64,000 nt of DNA, taken from NCBI RefSeq assembly GCF_900109135.1, contig NZ_FNYT01000008.1:39705-103704 (forward strand), read 5' to 3'. This document shows positions 30,401-40,532 of the stretch, one piece after another. Positions within the stretch are counted from its first letter, which is position 1; the number at the start of each line of letters is the position of its first letter. Both the position numbers and the translations under genes were made by a program. The stretch comes from Trichococcus ilyis (GTDB lineage Bacteria; Bacillota; Bacilli; Lactobacillales; Aerococcaceae). The notes under the pieces are model-generated. The model was given only the letters and a program-made list of their open reading frames with translations. It searched no databases and was not told the DNA's origin.

Positions 30401-30561
30401 CTTTTCCCCTCCAATTCTCATCATACTTTCATCTTAGCATCTTTTCGCTGATTTATCACGGTTTCGAGAAAAATGACACATGCCGGCCAAATTGGCGGCT
30501 TGCAATAATCCCAGAGTGCAAGTACTATGGAGGCAACATCTCAAAGAGGAGCATTCGTCTA

Positions 30562-31224
30562 ATGGAAAAGTTTGTGGAAGCTTTAAAACAAAAAATTCGC
30601 AGCAAAGAGGGCTTGTCGCCCAAAATGCAGGATATTCTCGATGCCTGCGTCGTGCTCTTCTCGACAAAAGGATTCTCCAACACCAGCACAAAGGACATCG
30701 CTAAAGCAGCCAATGTTGCCGAAGGGACCATCTATAAGCACTTCGGGACCAAGGAGAATTTGCTTTACGCCACGATTTTTCCGATTCTGCGCGACATCAT
30801 CTCGACGGAAGCGCTCGCCCAAGTGCAGCAGTTCCGCAAATCGGCAGAGAATGCACCATTTGAACAGTTCGTGGAATTCATTGTGCGCAAAGACGTCATG
30901 ATGCCGGAAGAGCATTTCCAATCGGGCAAGATTTTTATCAGCGAAATGATGTACGACAAAGAGCGTTATAAAAAATTCATCAAGATGATCCCCAAGGATT
31001 TGATAGAAGGTATTTACGCTATCCTCGACGGCTACAAAGAAAAAAATGAGATCGTCGATTGGCCGAACCCAGTCATCTGGCAATACATCATGAGTGTCCT
31101 GTTCGGCAATCACCTGACCCATTATGTCCTTTTCACCGATACAAAACGCGACAAGGAAGCCGAAATCACTTATCTGACCCAGCAGATCGTCAAAGGCCTG
31201 AAACCGGACAAACACCAGCATTGA
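30562..31224 (+). CDS. TetR-family transcriptional regulator
   Basis: 220 aa with N-terminal helix-turn-helix (about 30-60; TSTKDIAKAANVAEGTIYKHFGTKENL) and an all-helical ligand domain. ATG at 30562 with GAGGAG upstream; the open frame extends further left without a ribosome site. It lies 93 bp before the exporter gene, and the gap contains a perfect palindrome typical of TetR operators. It is likely the local repressor, inactivated by the exporter substrate. Confidence 0.88.
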   Translation: MEKFVEALKQKIRSKEGLSPKMQDILDACVVLFSTKGFSNTSTKDIAKAANVAEGTIYKHFGTKENLLYATIFPILRDIISTEALAQVQQFRKSAENAPFEQFVEFIVRKDVMMPEEHFQSGKIFISEMMYDKERYKKFIKMIPKDLIEGIYAILDGYKEKNEIVDWPNPVIWQYIMSVLFGNHLTHYVLFTDTKRDKEAEITYLTQQIVKGLKPDKHQH

Positions 31225-31263
31225 CAGCCCGATTCCGAATCGCTATACTTAAACAACCTAATC

Positions 31264-31279
31264 GTGAGTAAATACTCAC
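31264..31279. promoter_or_regulatory. Candidate TetR operator
   Basis: GTGAGTA-AA-TACTCAC is a perfect 7+2+7 palindrome, 39 bp before the exporter start and downstream of a CTATACTT -10-like element. Confidence 0.65.
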
Positions 31280-31317
31280 TCATCTTTTGGTGGAACAATA
31301 AGGAGGCATCATCTGCA

Positions 31318-33339
31318 ATGGCTTTTGTCGAACTGAAAAATCTGAATAAATATTATCCCATCAGCGGCTCGGAAGACTTCCAGGCACTGAAGGACGTCAA
31401 CCTTTCCCTGGACAAGGGCGAATTGGTGTCGATCGTCGGCGAGTCCGGCAGCGGCAAATCGACCTTGATGAACCTGTTGGGCGGTCTGGACAGCCAGTTC
31501 TCGGGCGAAATAACCGTCGATGGCCAGAAAATGAGCGGATTCAAGGAAAAGGATTTCGTGAATTACCACAAAGAGAAAATCGGCTTCGTTTTCCAGAGCT
31601 TCAACCTCGTTTCCCACCTCACCGTGCTGGATAACGTCACGTTGGCGATGACGCTGTCGAACGTCGACAAAAAGGCGCGGGTCGCCAGGGCACGGGAAGT
31701 CCTGAAGCAGCTCGGCCTCGAAGGTCACTACAAAAAGAAACCAAGCCAGCTTTCCGGCGGGCAAAAACAGCGCGTGGCCATCGCCCGCGCGCTCGTCAAC
31801 GATCCGGACATCATCATTGCGGACGAGCCGACCGGGGCTTTGGATTCGCAGACGACGGATCAGGTGCTGGACATCATCCAGGACATCGCCAAGACCGGCA
31901 AACTGGTCATCATGGTCACCCACTCGGAGAAAGTGGCCGCCCGCTCCACGCGCGTCGTCACGATCGATGACGGAAAAATCATCGGCGATGTCCGCCAAGG
32001 CGAGCTCGCACTGCACGACAACGCGTTCGGGCTGCAGCAAAAAACCAAAAGCAAAAATCTCACTTTTTTTGCGGCAATCCGCCTGGCCCTTCTTAATATG
32101 AAGGAAAAGTTGGCCCGGAACATCCTGATCGCGCTGGGCGGCAGCATCGGCATCATGAGCATCATCGTCATGCTGTCGCTTGGCGAAGGCGTCAATGACT
32201 ACCTGACCGAGACGATGAACGCCAACGTCAATCCTTTGGTCAGCGAAGTGCGGATGCCCATCGTCATCGAAACCAACAACAGCGAAAACGCCGATTCCTC
32301 GATGATGATTATGACACCAGCCGGTGCTGAGATCCCTGCCGGCTCCGCGCCATCGGGTCCTCCAGCCGGCGTGACGCAGTCCGATCCGTTCGGAGAAGAG
32401 AATATCGAGGAATTGCGGAACATCCCGCATGTCGTTGAAGTCAACTTGGCTTACACTTCGCTGACGATCGGCAGCGACAATATCATCTATGAAGGGACAA
32501 AATATTCCTTCATGAACTTCGGGACAACATCGGGCATGACCGATTCGAACATCCTGTACGGGGCTTTCCCCGAAGCAGGCGAAATCCTGATCACGGAAGG
32601 TGTCGCAAATCAAATGGCTGCCACCGCGGAAGAAGCGATCGGCAAAGAAGTGACCGTGGATGTCACGATCGACGGCGAATCGCTGGAAAAAAATTACGTC
32701 ATCAGCGGCATCTACACAGCCGGCCAAGCCATCGGCGCATTCGAGTCCGTCTATATGTCACCCGAATCCTTCGAGGCTTTGACAGCCGAGAACAATATGC
32801 AAGTGGAACCCAATGTTGTGTATTTGGTATCCGATGATCCTGAAAATACCCAAGCCATCAAAGATGAAGTAGCCGCTTTGGGTTACCGCGGTTCTTCAGC
32901 CGACGCCCTAGCGTCCACCTTCACGCAGATGCTGGATATCTTCACCTACATCCTTTCCGGTGTCGCCGGCATTTCCCTGTTCGTGTCCGCCATCATGATC
33001 CTGACGGTGCTCTACATCAGCGTCGTCGAGCGCACCCAGGAAATCGGCGTCATCAAAGCGATCGGTGGCCGCAAAAAGGACATCCGCCGCATCTTCGTTT
33101 CCGAGTCCTTCCTGATCGGCCTGTTCAGCGGCTTGCTGGGCGTAGGCATCGCCTACCTCATCACTGTTGTCGGCAATATCGTTGTGGAGAATCTGTTTGA
33201 TACGGCCATCCTGAACATGACCCCAGGATTTGCAGCATTCGGCATCATCACCAGCGTGATCATCAGCATGGTCGCCGGCCTGATGCCCGCCCAAAAAGCA
33301 GCCCGCCTCGACCCAGTAGAAGCACTAAGACATGACTAA
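31318..33339 (+). CDS. MacB-type ABC exporter, ATPase fused to FtsX-like permease
   Basis: 673 aa. Residues 1-225 are the ATPase: Walker [10 protein letters not shown], signature LSGGQKQR, Walker [14 protein letters not shown], switch H in THSEK. One membrane helix (near 265) precedes a large extracytoplasmic domain (about 290-530) with a Met/Pro/Gly-rich stretch, and three FtsX helices close the protein ([20 protein letters not shown] signature). Such mechanotransmission exporters handle antimicrobial peptides or signals. AAGGAGG precedes the chosen ATG. It is downstream of TetR and its operator. Confidence 0.9.
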   Translation: MAFVELKNLNKYYPISGSEDFQALKDVNLSLDKGELVSIVGESGSGKSTLMNLLGGLDSQFSGEITVDGQKMSGFKEKDFVNYHKEKIGFVFQSFNLVSHLTVLDNVTLAMTLSNVDKKARVARAREVLKQLGLEGHYKKKPSQLSGGQKQRVAIARALVNDPDIIIADEPTGALDSQTTDQVLDIIQDIAKTGKLVIMVTHSEKVAARSTRVVTIDDGKIIGDVRQGELALHDNAFGLQQKTKSKNLTFFAAIRLALLNMKEKLARNILIALGGSIGIMSIIVMLSLGEGVNDYLTETMNANVNPLVSEVRMPIVIETNNSENADSSMMIMTPAGAEIPAGSAPSGPPAGVTQSDPFGEENIEELRNIPHVVEVNLAYTSLTIGSDNIIYEGTKYSFMNFGTTSGMTDSNILYGAFPEAGEILITEGVANQMAATAEEAIGKEVTVDVTIDGESLEKNYVISGIYTAGQAIGAFESVYMSPESFEALTAENNMQVEPNVVYLVSDDPENTQAIKDEVAALGYRGSSADALASTFTQMLDIFTYILSGVAGISLFVSAIMILTVLYISVVERTQEIGVIKAIGGRKKDIRRIFVSESFLIGLFSGLLGVGIAYLITVVGNIVVENLFDTAILNMTPGFAAFGIITSVIISMVAGLMPAQKAARLDPVEALRHD

Positions 33340-33343
33340 GAAC

Positions 33344-33672
33344 AGGATACGATGAATCCCACTCTAGAAATCGAGCACTAAGAGGAAATCCCCACCGCGA
33401 CCGGGTTTTGGTCGAGGCGGGGATTTCAGCTTAGGCGGAGATTTCTGGGATTCAGAGTTCAACTACAAGGATGTGATGATTCGCGTTTAGATACCCGTAC
33501 GTTGGAGCACCCCACGAAGTGAACCTCTTTTGTTCACATCGTAAGGATGCACTGTGACCGTAAACGGTCAAGTGTATCATGTCTCTAAGCGATTGAAATC
33601 GCAAGAGTCATGACAAAACGGTAGTGGTATCTGCGAATCAGAACTCAACTACAAGGATACGATGAATCCCAC
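33344..33672. other. Structured element bounded by 19-bp direct repeats
   Basis: AGGATACGATGAATCCCAC occurs at 33344-33362 and again at 33654-33672; a third related copy (TCAACTACAAGGATGTGATGA) lies at 33459-33479. Between them are nested hairpins: GAATCCCA...TGGGATTC (33354-33453) enclosing GAAATCCCC...GGGGATTTC, then GTGAAC...GTTCAC, CACT-TGACCG...CGGTCA-AGTG and TCATG-CTCT-GCGATT...ATCGC-AGAG-CATGA. There is no open frame. The fold and the TTCAAC/CTCAAC ends suggest a decayed IS200/IS605-type right end or a TnpB/IscB guide-RNA scaffold without its nuclease; this is inference. Confidence 0.4.
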
Positions 33673-33686
33673 AAAAAAAATGCACC

Positions 33687-33726
33687 CAAAAAGAAGCAGC
33701 CGGACTTTGTGTCGGCTGCTTCTTTT
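33687..33726. terminator. Bidirectional intrinsic terminator
   Basis: AAAGAAGCAGCCG pairs with CGGCTGCTTCTTT around a short loop, with A/T runs on both sides; it ends the minus-strand 467-aa gene. Confidence 0.88.
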
Positions 33727-33728
33727 GT

Positions 33729-35132
33729 TTATTCCGCAAGGCGGATCTGCGCATAAAAGGCGTTCATCTGCTCGGCCAATTCATTCTCCTGCATTTCATG
33801 GAAGACGCTCATCACATTGTAAAGATACCGCAGCAACCAATCAAACGCGTCCTTCTTCAGGGTAACCCCTGCCTTCGTTTCTTCTTCAATCTCTTTGTGC
33901 AAGGAATCGACCCAATGATCCCCAAGGACAATCCGCACCCGTTGGAACTGCTCCCGGAAAAGCTGCTCGGTCGAAACCTCATTTTCCCCCGGCATCCATC
34001 TGTTGCGGTTGGCACTGCGGTAATAACGTGGGATGAAGTGCTTGAAATAGGGGTCGGACTGCTGCAGCAGAAAAAAAGCCGCTTCATATTTCCGGTCGGC
34101 AATGTAGCTGTCCAGCAAATAGGAAACCAAAATATCCCGAAAATCGATGGACAGCTTGCGGACAACCAAATCCTTATACGTATCATTGACGGGCACAATG
34201 TCCAACTTAGTGTACAACGGCTTGCGGCTTGCACCCACCACCAATTCTTCACGATCCAACAACTTGTGCGCCTCTTCCTTCGCGCTGTCATGCATACCGC
34301 GGGAGCGGAAAATGACGAAACGGACCCATTTCAGCAAGGCGCCTTCCTCAGCAGTCAGTTGGATATCCGGATTGCCATCCAAAACCGCCGCAAAGTTCTC
34401 CAGTTTTCGGACGGTATCCGCATAGCCGTGGCGTTGCCACTGGATATAGCTTGCCTCGCCCTTTTCATAACGGAAGCTGATGAAAATCATCTGCAGCCAC
34501 AGTTTTTTTATGTCAGAATAGCTGACGCGATAGTGTAACTGTTGCCGCAACACTTCCTCCATCTGCGTTTTGATCCTTTCCGGCTCCCAGCCTGATGCGA
34601 TCGCCTCCGCTTCAAACAACTGGACGAGTTCGATCGACTTCCTGACGTTATATTTGTTTTCTTTCATTAATTTGTTTACAATGGGCCTGAGAACGAGATG
34701 GGAAAGTTTCGCGTGATTCCTGAAGTAAGGGAATATCAAATAGTCTTCGTTCACTCGTTTGCGCAAAATCCCCGCATGCAAGGGCTGGTGGCCGAGGGGA
34801 CCGATTATCGGCGAAAAATCCTTCAGCTCATATTCCCCTTCCATGAATTCCACGTTCGCATGATTGAAGGGATATCCCGCCGGAAAATTTTGCTTATAAT
34901 AGAAAAAATACCAGTCATGCGCCTCTTGTCCGTTCAGCAACAGCCGATCCACAGAAATGTCCTCTTCCGCAAACCGCTTCGCAAAATGTTGCGTTTCATG
35001 GGACAATCGATAATATTGCTGCGTATGCAGGAAGTCATGCAGCGTATGCTCCGTCACCGCGACCTTGTCAGCCAGCACATAATCATATATCGCGTAATAA
35101 TACTCAAAAAACAGATCGTAATCGCCTTTCAT
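33729..35132 (-). CDS. Hypothetical 467-aa soluble protein
   Basis: No signal peptide or membrane segment; rich in aromatic residues and predicted mostly helical, with tandem-helix character (TPR-like in feel but without a consensus I can assign). The start is ATG at 35132; a GTG three codons earlier overlaps the GGAGGTG ribosome site itself. Monocistronic, AT-rich upstream region. I do not recognise the family. Confidence 0.65.
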   Translation of the reverse strand: MKGDYDLFFEYYYAIYDYVLADKVAVTEHTLHDFLHTQQYYRLSHETQHFAKRFAEEDISVDRLLLNGQEAHDWYFFYYKQNFPAGYPFNHANVEFMEGEYELKDFSPIIGPLGHQPLHAGILRKRVNEDYLIFPYFRNHAKLSHLVLRPIVNKLMKENKYNVRKSIELVQLFEAEAIASGWEPERIKTQMEEVLRQQLHYRVSYSDIKKLWLQMIFISFRYEKGEASYIQWQRHGYADTVRKLENFAAVLDGNPDIQLTAEEGALLKWVRFVIFRSRGMHDSAKEEAHKLLDREELVVGASRKPLYTKLDIVPVNDTYKDLVVRKLSIDFRDILVSYLLDSYIADRKYEAAFFLLQQSDPYFKHFIPRYYRSANRNRWMPGENEVSTEQLFREQFQRVRIVLGDHWVDSLHKEIEEETKAGVTLKKDAFDWLLRYLYNVMSVFHEMQENELAEQMNAFYAQIRLAE

Positions 35133-36019
35133 CTTTGGCACCTCCGGACCGTAATCCCTTACAATTCTAACCCCATTTTACCATATTGCCTACAAAACGA
35201 GGCAAGAAAGCCTGCTCACGTAACAACCCCGGCTGCGAAACAAGGAAAATTGTACAATTACCGGAAAGCTGAAACAAGCATCCTACATTGAATTTGTAAA
35301 AATTTATACAAATTCCGTTCAATTGATATAAAAATGTTCAGTTATCGGATGACGTTTTCGCGCGATGGTGCTATACTATACATGAAATAACGTTCGTCTT
35401 ATTTTCGTACAAACATGGCACAGCATCGCCAGATTCCCAATGTATAAGGTTTTTCAAAAAAACACCCATTCCCATTCGCTCCCGTCACTCACCTTTTCAC
35501 GATACGAAATCACTGCATCCGAAAAAATAAATATTTTTACATCAGCTATATTGCGGATTTTATGTATGCATTTCCCGAAAAACGCTTATAGGCAAGCGTA
35601 TGTTTGAAATTCGATGTAGTTATTTTGTTTTCCGCCCTGTTTTTAATCGACAAAAACAAATCTTTTGTCGATTATCCACCGCTATATTTTCCCGTTGTCC
35701 TACGGCCGAAAAAGCATGCTGGATTGGCCATTAAATTGCATGACAAAATGGATAGCGTTCCCTTCAGCCCGACACTTTTTTTGCAATCGGCCGCAATCGG
35801 GAGGAGCAGAGCCGATTCCTCAATCCATGTGCTTTAATGGAAAAATATTTGTCCCCTGCATGGCATCAATAAATTGTTTTCGTTAACGGCAACATACTTT
35901 CCGCAATAAGCTTATCATTTCTAACCTCCCTCTTGTACATGTCAGATTTAATTACAGACATATTACAAATAAGCCTTTTTATGACAAGGATTAAATTTTT
36001 ATATTTTTATAAAATATAC
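35133..36019. other. Long AT-rich gene-free stretch
   Basis: About 0.9 kb between a minus-strand gene and the AraC gene. Open frames here lack ribosome sites and codon character. A perfect hairpin TCGACAAAA...TTTTGTCGA lies at about 35648-35675, and a TATACT element near 35370. I see no gene or mobile-element end; a decayed gene or unknown regulatory RNA is possible. Confidence 0.35.
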
Positions 36020-36047
36020 TAGACAAACCAAAAAAATAGTATATTAT
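36020..36047 (+). promoter_or_regulatory. Probable promoter of the AraC gene
   Basis: TAGACA, 16 nt, TATTAT in a very AT-rich stretch; transcript leader of about 95 nt. Confidence 0.5.
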
Positions 36048-36146
36048 TATTGTTATTGGCTCGTTCGGATGATATGGAATTTGAGTCAATTAATTTTCAA
36101 ATTGTCGAACCGTTGCTATCACATATATCACGTTAGGAGGATAACT

Positions 36147-36959
36147 ATGTATACCATGTCCAACATAAAAAACCTCTCCTTAAAGATTGTACTCGCCGAA
36201 AAGAATACGATCACAGCGTCCCAACCTACTAACTACCAAAAATTCCCTTATGTTAAACTTTTCTACGTTACATCTGGGGATGTTTCTTTAGTAATGAAAG
36301 AAACGACGGAAAAGCTTTCAAAGGATCAGTTGATCTTATTGAATCCGAATGTAGAGTACTATTGGAATCTGACAGGAGATAAAGCAGCAGAAATCATCGA
36401 AGTCGGCATCCACGGCCTGGAGTTCTCGAAAGTCGGGGACGCAGAGAGCGACTTCTCTTATTACCGCCACAACGACGGTGAAAAAGAAACCGCGACTTTC
36501 CTGAATTTATTGCTGGATGAAATGAGCACCCGCAATCAAGGCTACGAAGAAGTCAGCAAACGTTTCGTCGAGATCATCCTGATCCACTTGTTGCGTCTGG
36601 AAGAATTCTCGATCCGCAACTCGCTGAACAAAAAGAACCACAAAGAAATCCAAACGGTCAAGAATTACATGAAAGTGAACTACCACAAGAACATCACTTT
36701 GGATGACTTGGTGGATCTGGTCCACATCAACAAATTCTACCTGATCCGGATCTTCAAGCAGGAAGTCGGCATGTCGCCGATCGACTACTTGATCCATATC
36801 CGTATCGACGAAGCGCAAAAAATGTTGCGCAACACCAATATCGCAATCGCCGATATCGCGCACTTGGTCGGCTTCCAGTCACCATCACACTTCTCGAAAA
36901 CATTCCGGGAATTGTCGAACTGCACGCCTTCACAGTACCGCCGTCAAGGAAACCAATAA
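36147..36959 (+). CDS. AraC-family transcriptional regulator
   Basis: 270 aa: N-terminal cupin-like sensing domain (about 20-130) and C-terminal double helix-turn-helix (about 175-268; ITLDDLVDLVHINKFYLIRIFKQEVGMSPIDYL and IADIAHLVGFQSPSHFSKTFRE). AGGAGG lies 8 nt before the chosen ATG; the frame is open further left without signal. No catabolic operon adjoins, so the target is unknown. Confidence 0.9.
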   Translation: MYTMSNIKNLSLKIVLAEKNTITASQPTNYQKFPYVKLFYVTSGDVSLVMKETTEKLSKDQLILLNPNVEYYWNLTGDKAAEIIEVGIHGLEFSKVGDAESDFSYYRHNDGEKETATFLNLLLDEMSTRNQGYEEVSKRFVEIILIHLLRLEEFSIRNSLNKKNHKEIQTVKNYMKVNYHKNITLDDLVDLVHINKFYLIRIFKQEVGMSPIDYLIHIRIDEAQKMLRNTNIAIADIAHLVGFQSPSHFSKTFRELSNCTPSQYRRQGNQ

Positions 36960-36965
36960 TACAAC

Positions 36966-37005
36966 AAAAAGAAGAAGCCGCGACTTTATGCGACTTCTTC
37001 TTTTT
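36966..37005. terminator. Terminator between AraC and kinase genes
   Basis: AAAAAGAAGAAG pairs with CTTCTTCTTTTT around GCGA...TGCG; usable on both strands for these convergent genes. Confidence 0.7.
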
Positions 37006-37018
37006 GTGGTCTATCCAC

Positions 37019-37570
37019 TTAGTTTTCCAATCCCAACACCCGCAAATAGCCTTCCGCCTCGCGCGGTCTGTGAAAATGATGGATTTTGATGCCGGTCGGC
37101 GCCTGATCCAGCAAGGCAATCAAGCCCGGCCGGTTGTTTTTGTTGAAATTCCAGATGAATTTCATGAATTCCCAGTCGAAGCGCTCCGGGCACCCTTCCC
37201 CCATATCGGGACGGGTGCGCTTGCGGTTCAAAGCAATACGTTTCAGCGCGCGGTAAAGGCATAATCTTCTTGGGTAGTCGAAAAAGAAAACCGTATCAGC
37301 AAGCGCCAGTCTGAGCGGCAGACTCCGTTGGTAATTGCCGTCGATGATCCATTCCCTTTGTTGCACAAGTTCTTGTTGGATCCTGTCCTGTTCCTCGCCG
37401 GAGCGCAGTTCCCAATCCGGCAGCCAATACAGTTTGTCGAGATGATACAAAGGTTCCCCCGTAATTTCACGCAACTTGCGCGAAAAAGTGGATTTTCCCG
37501 ATCCGCTGCAGCCGATTACGACGATCCGCTTGCCAATTTGCTCACTCCCGCTGTCCTTCAACTTTTCCAA
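37019..37570 (-). CDS. P-loop NTPase of the adenylate-kinase-like/topology-modulation group
   Basis: 183 aa. Walker A GCSGSGKST at residues 20-28; HLDKLYWLPDW and WIIDGNYQRSL are typical of the FlaR/adenylate-kinase-like group, in which a lid and nucleotide-monophosphate site bind an unknown acceptor. Convergent with AraC, divergent from the acetyltransferase. Confidence 0.8.
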   Translation of the reverse strand: MEKLKDSGSEQIGKRIVVIGCSGSGKSTFSRKLREITGEPLYHLDKLYWLPDWELRSGEEQDRIQQELVQQREWIIDGNYQRSLPLRLALADTVFFFDYPRRLCLYRALKRIALNRKRTRPDMGEGCPERFDWEFMKFIWNFNKNNRPGLIALLDQAPTGIKIHHFHRPREAEGYLRVLGLEN

Positions 37571-37682
37571 ACCGATTCCCCCTTTTGGACGAGACGCTCG
37601 CTTCTATCGACCAGTTTAGCACAGCGGACATGCAGCGGACAATGCTATACTGTAGTTAATAAACCTGAAAGGAACGATGCGG

Positions 37683-38264
37683 ATGATACGCAAAGCACAA
37701 AAAGAGGATTGCCCGGAGCTGTATGATCTGATCCACGAAATTTTCGTTGATATGGAATTGCCGCTGCTCGATTTGCTGGAACCGGATGTCCTGAAAGCCG
37801 CGGTGGTCCGGGCCATGCACGAGGAAGTCTACCGTTTCAGCTACCTTAACGGCCTCGTCTACGAAGAAGAGGGAGAAATACTCAGCTGTTGCTTCGGCTA
37901 CCCGGGAGCGTCCGAACCGGTCATCGATGCCGCACTCCGGACCGCTTTTGAGGAAATGCAGGTCACTGCGCCAAGGCTTTTCCCCGACAGCGAAACATTT
38001 GCCGGAGAATGGTATCTGGATTCCATCGTGACGAAGCAGGCAGCGCGCGGAAAAGGTGTCGCTCACCAATTACTGCAAGCACTGCCGACACTCGCCTTGG
38101 CCGCGGGCGAAACCGTCATCGGCCTGAATTGCGAGAAGGACAATCTGCAGGCAAAAAAACTCTATGAAAAAGTCGGCTTCCGGACCGTTTCCGAGCGGAT
38201 TTTGAGCGGGCATGCCTACGACCATATGCAGTGGGAACTCAAAGATGCGGTCTTGAGCAACTAA
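37683..38264 (+). CDS. GNAT-family N-acetyltransferase
   Basis: 193 aa starting MIRKAQKEDCPELYDLI. The acetyl-CoA motif V-x3-RGKGVAHQLL is near residue 120, followed by GLNCEKDNLQAKKLYEKVGFR. AAAGGAA precedes two possible ATG codons (37677, 37683); I prefer the second for spacing and family similarity. Acceptor unknown. Confidence 0.85.
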   Translation: MIRKAQKEDCPELYDLIHEIFVDMELPLLDLLEPDVLKAAVVRAMHEEVYRFSYLNGLVYEEEGEILSCCFGYPGASEPVIDAALRTAFEEMQVTAPRLFPDSETFAGEWYLDSIVTKQAARGKGVAHQLLQALPTLALAAGETVIGLNCEKDNLQAKKLYEKVGFRTVSERILSGHAYDHMQWELKDAVLSN

Positions 38265-38303
38265 AAAATCAGCCACAACAGTAATGTTGCGGCTGATTTT
38301 TAT
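38264..38303. terminator. Bidirectional terminator
   Basis: AAAAATCAGCC...GGCTGATTTTT with CAAC/GTTG extension; shared by the convergent acetyltransferase and histidine kinase. Confidence 0.85.
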
Positions 38304-39841
38304 TGTTTCAGATCAAAAAGGAAGGTGGAGCCTTTTCCCGGTTGGCTTTCGACAGACAAAACGATGCCGTGGCGATCGGCTATCTGCTTGGCGACGGCCA
38401 AGCCCAGGCCGGTGCCTTGCTTGTTGCTTTCTTCGTTTGATTTGAAGAACTTTTCGAAGATGTACGGTTGGTCCTTTTCAGCGATGCCCGGCCCGTTGTC
38501 GGTGACAGCCAATCTGCAACCAGCATCTAATGCGGTCAGCGTGATCCGGATTTCGCCCTTTTCGGCGGAAAATTTGACGGCATTCTCCATCACGGCGAGC
38601 AGCATCTGCCGCAGCCGGGTGTAGTCCCCCATCATCATGAACGAAAGCAACTCCTTCGAGAATGTCAGCGTAATCCCCTTTTCCCTGGCGATATAACGCA
38701 CGGAACGGATGGCATTTTCGACGACATCCACAAAATTCAGAGAGCTCATCTCCATTTGATAGTCCGGGTTCTGCAGCCGCGACAGTTCCAGCAGATCGTT
38801 GATCATCCTCTCCAGATGGATGCTTTCGGTCAGCATCTGCTGGTGGTATTCATCGATTTTGGCGGGATCCTCGACCACATGATCGTTCAAGGCTTCCAAT
38901 GAACCGCGGATGACCGTGACCGGCGTGCGCAATTCATGGGAGATGCTCGTGATGAAGTCCTTGCGCATCTTATCCAATTTGGCGCTTGCTTGTTCGGCTT
39001 CCGCCAACTTGTCCGCCAGAATATCGATGTTGGCAGCAAGCGAGCCCATTTCATCATTCTGGCTGATGCCTGTCTGAGCTTCATAATGGTTGTCCGCCAA
39101 CTGCTGCGTCGTTTCTTCCATCCTTTGTAGCGGTTCGATGAAGCGTTTCGCCAACAGGAACGCTATCCCGATGGCAGCGATCAAGGCCACCGCTGCACTG
39201 ATCCCCAAGGTGGACAGCCCCGAGCGCACGGCAGTCTGCATGTTTGCGATATAGTCGTGCAAAAGGACCGCAGCGATAACCTCCCCTTCTGCGGAGAGCA
39301 CCGGCGCACCGACCGTGATGGAGGTATCCTCCAATAACGGGCTGAAGCCTTCGCTGAAGGCGACGTCCCCTTCGAACACCTCATCGACAAGCGCCAGTGC
39401 AGCGCCTGGTAGTTCCCCATAGGTGATCTCTTTTTTGCCGGTCCCGACACTGATCGTCTCCGCGGATTGATCGACAATCCACACCTCGCCCATCGCGATA
39501 TCCTGAATGGCCGTGATATAGGCGTTGTATCCGTTCACATTGTTGCGCCCGGTCGTACCCGTGGCACCACCTTGCGCGAACAGAGCATTATTTCCTGTTT
39601 GCTTTCCGATGGCATTGCCCTTGGCAGCGAACGCAACCTCATCTAAAGCAGGACTCCCGTCTTCCAGATAATCGGCTACGCCGGCCGCGATCGCCTCAGC
39701 CCGTTCCTGCATATCCGCCCGATAAATCTCTTCGGTATGCCGGGTGAACAGCAACAGGAAGGCCCCTCCGACAACCAAGGAAAACAGCAGGATGACGGAT
39801 GTGAAATAGAGGACCAGCTTGCGGGTAATCTTATATTTCAT
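38300..39841 (-). CDS. Sensor histidine kinase, HAMP-HisKA-HATPase type
   Basis: 513 aa: membrane helix (10-32), extracytoplasmic Cache-like sensor (about 35-195), second helix (about 200-225), HAMP, HisKA with SHELRTP, and a full ATP-binding domain (N box near MENAVKFS, G1 DNGPGI, G2 GTGLGL). Overlaps the upstream response regulator by 11 bp. The divergent small secreted protein at 40700 is the only candidate target beside it. Confidence 0.92.
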   Translation of the reverse strand: MKYKITRKLVLYFTSVILLFSLVVGGAFLLLFTRHTEEIYRADMQERAEAIAAGVADYLEDGSPALDEVAFAAKGNAIGKQTGNNALFAQGGATGTTGRNNVNGYNAYITAIQDIAMGEVWIVDQSAETISVGTGKKEITYGELPGAALALVDEVFEGDVAFSEGFSPLLEDTSITVGAPVLSAEGEVIAAVLLHDYIANMQTAVRSGLSTLGISAAVALIAAIGIAFLLAKRFIEPLQRMEETTQQLADNHYEAQTGISQNDEMGSLAANIDILADKLAEAEQASAKLDKMRKDFITSISHELRTPVTVIRGSLEALNDHVVEDPAKIDEYHQQMLTESIHLERMINDLLELSRLQNPDYQMEMSSLNFVDVVENAIRSVRYIAREKGITLTFSKELLSFMMMGDYTRLRQMLLAVMENAVKFSAEKGEIRITLTALDAGCRLAVTDNGPGIAEKDQPYIFEKFFKSNEESNKQGTGLGLAVAKQIADRHGIVLSVESQPGKGSTFLFDLKQ

Positions 39842-40532
39842 CCGTTTCTACCTCAAATTTATAACCGACTCCCCACACTGTTTTGATGTCCCAAGCCGGA
39901 TGGGGAATCTGGTCGATTTTTGCCCGCAGGCGTTTGACGTGCGAATCGACCGTGCGGTTATCGCCGAAATAGTCGTAGCCCCAGACGCTGTCCAACAAAT
40001 TGTCGCGGCTGAAGACTTTGTTCCGGTTCGTCGCCAAGATCCACAGCAGCTCGATCTCTTTTTTCGTCAGATGGACCTGATGCCCGGCAATCTTTACGAT
40101 GAACTCGTCCAGCCGGATTTCCAAGTCTTCATGGACGTAGAGTTTATGCTGATCCTTATTTTCCGGCGTCTGGTCCAACCGCCGCAGGATCGCCCGGACG
40201 CGCGCCATCACTTCGCCCGGCGAAAACGGCTTGACAATGTAGTCGTCCGCCCCGATGTCCAGACCCATGATGCGTTCGAAGTCTTCCCCCCGCGCCGTCA
40301 CCATGATGATGGGGACCGAGGAAATTTTGCGGATTTCCCGGCATACCTCGAAACCGTCCTTTTTCGGCATCATCACATCCAGCAGAATCAAGTCGAATTT
40401 GCCTTTCCCGAATGCCTGCAGCGCCTGCTCGCCGTCATAGGCGACGGCCGTTTCGTAGCCATCCTTCTCTGCGTACTCCTTCAGGATGGCCGTGATCTGT
40501 TTATTGTCATCCGCAATCAATAGCTTTACCAT
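39831..40532 (-). CDS. OmpR/PhoB-family response regulator
   Basis: 233 aa: receiver with DD pocket (IADDN), phospho-acceptor Asp in LILLDVMMP and Lys in VKPFSP, then a winged helix (WGYDYFGDNRTVDSHVKRLRAKI). ATG at 40532 with GAGGAG upstream. First gene of the two-component operon, divergent from the secreted protein gene; the 167-bp gap is AT-rich and probably contains promoters for both. Confidence 0.92.
   Translation of the reverse strand: MVKLLIADDNKQITAILKEYAEKDGYETAVAYDGEQALQAFGKGKFDLILLDVMMPKKDGFEVCREIRKISSVPIIMVTARGEDFERIMGLDIGADDYIVKPFSPGEVMARVRAILRRLDQTPENKDQHKLYVHEDLEIRLDEFIVKIAGHQVHLTKKEIELLWILATNRNKVFSRDNLLDSVWGYDYFGDNRTVDSHVKRLRAKIDQIPHPAWDIKTVWGVGYKFEVETDEI

Noticed and set aside
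35604..35886. Two overlapping open frames in the long gap
   Set aside because: No ribosome site, no domain, composition unlike neighbouring genes.
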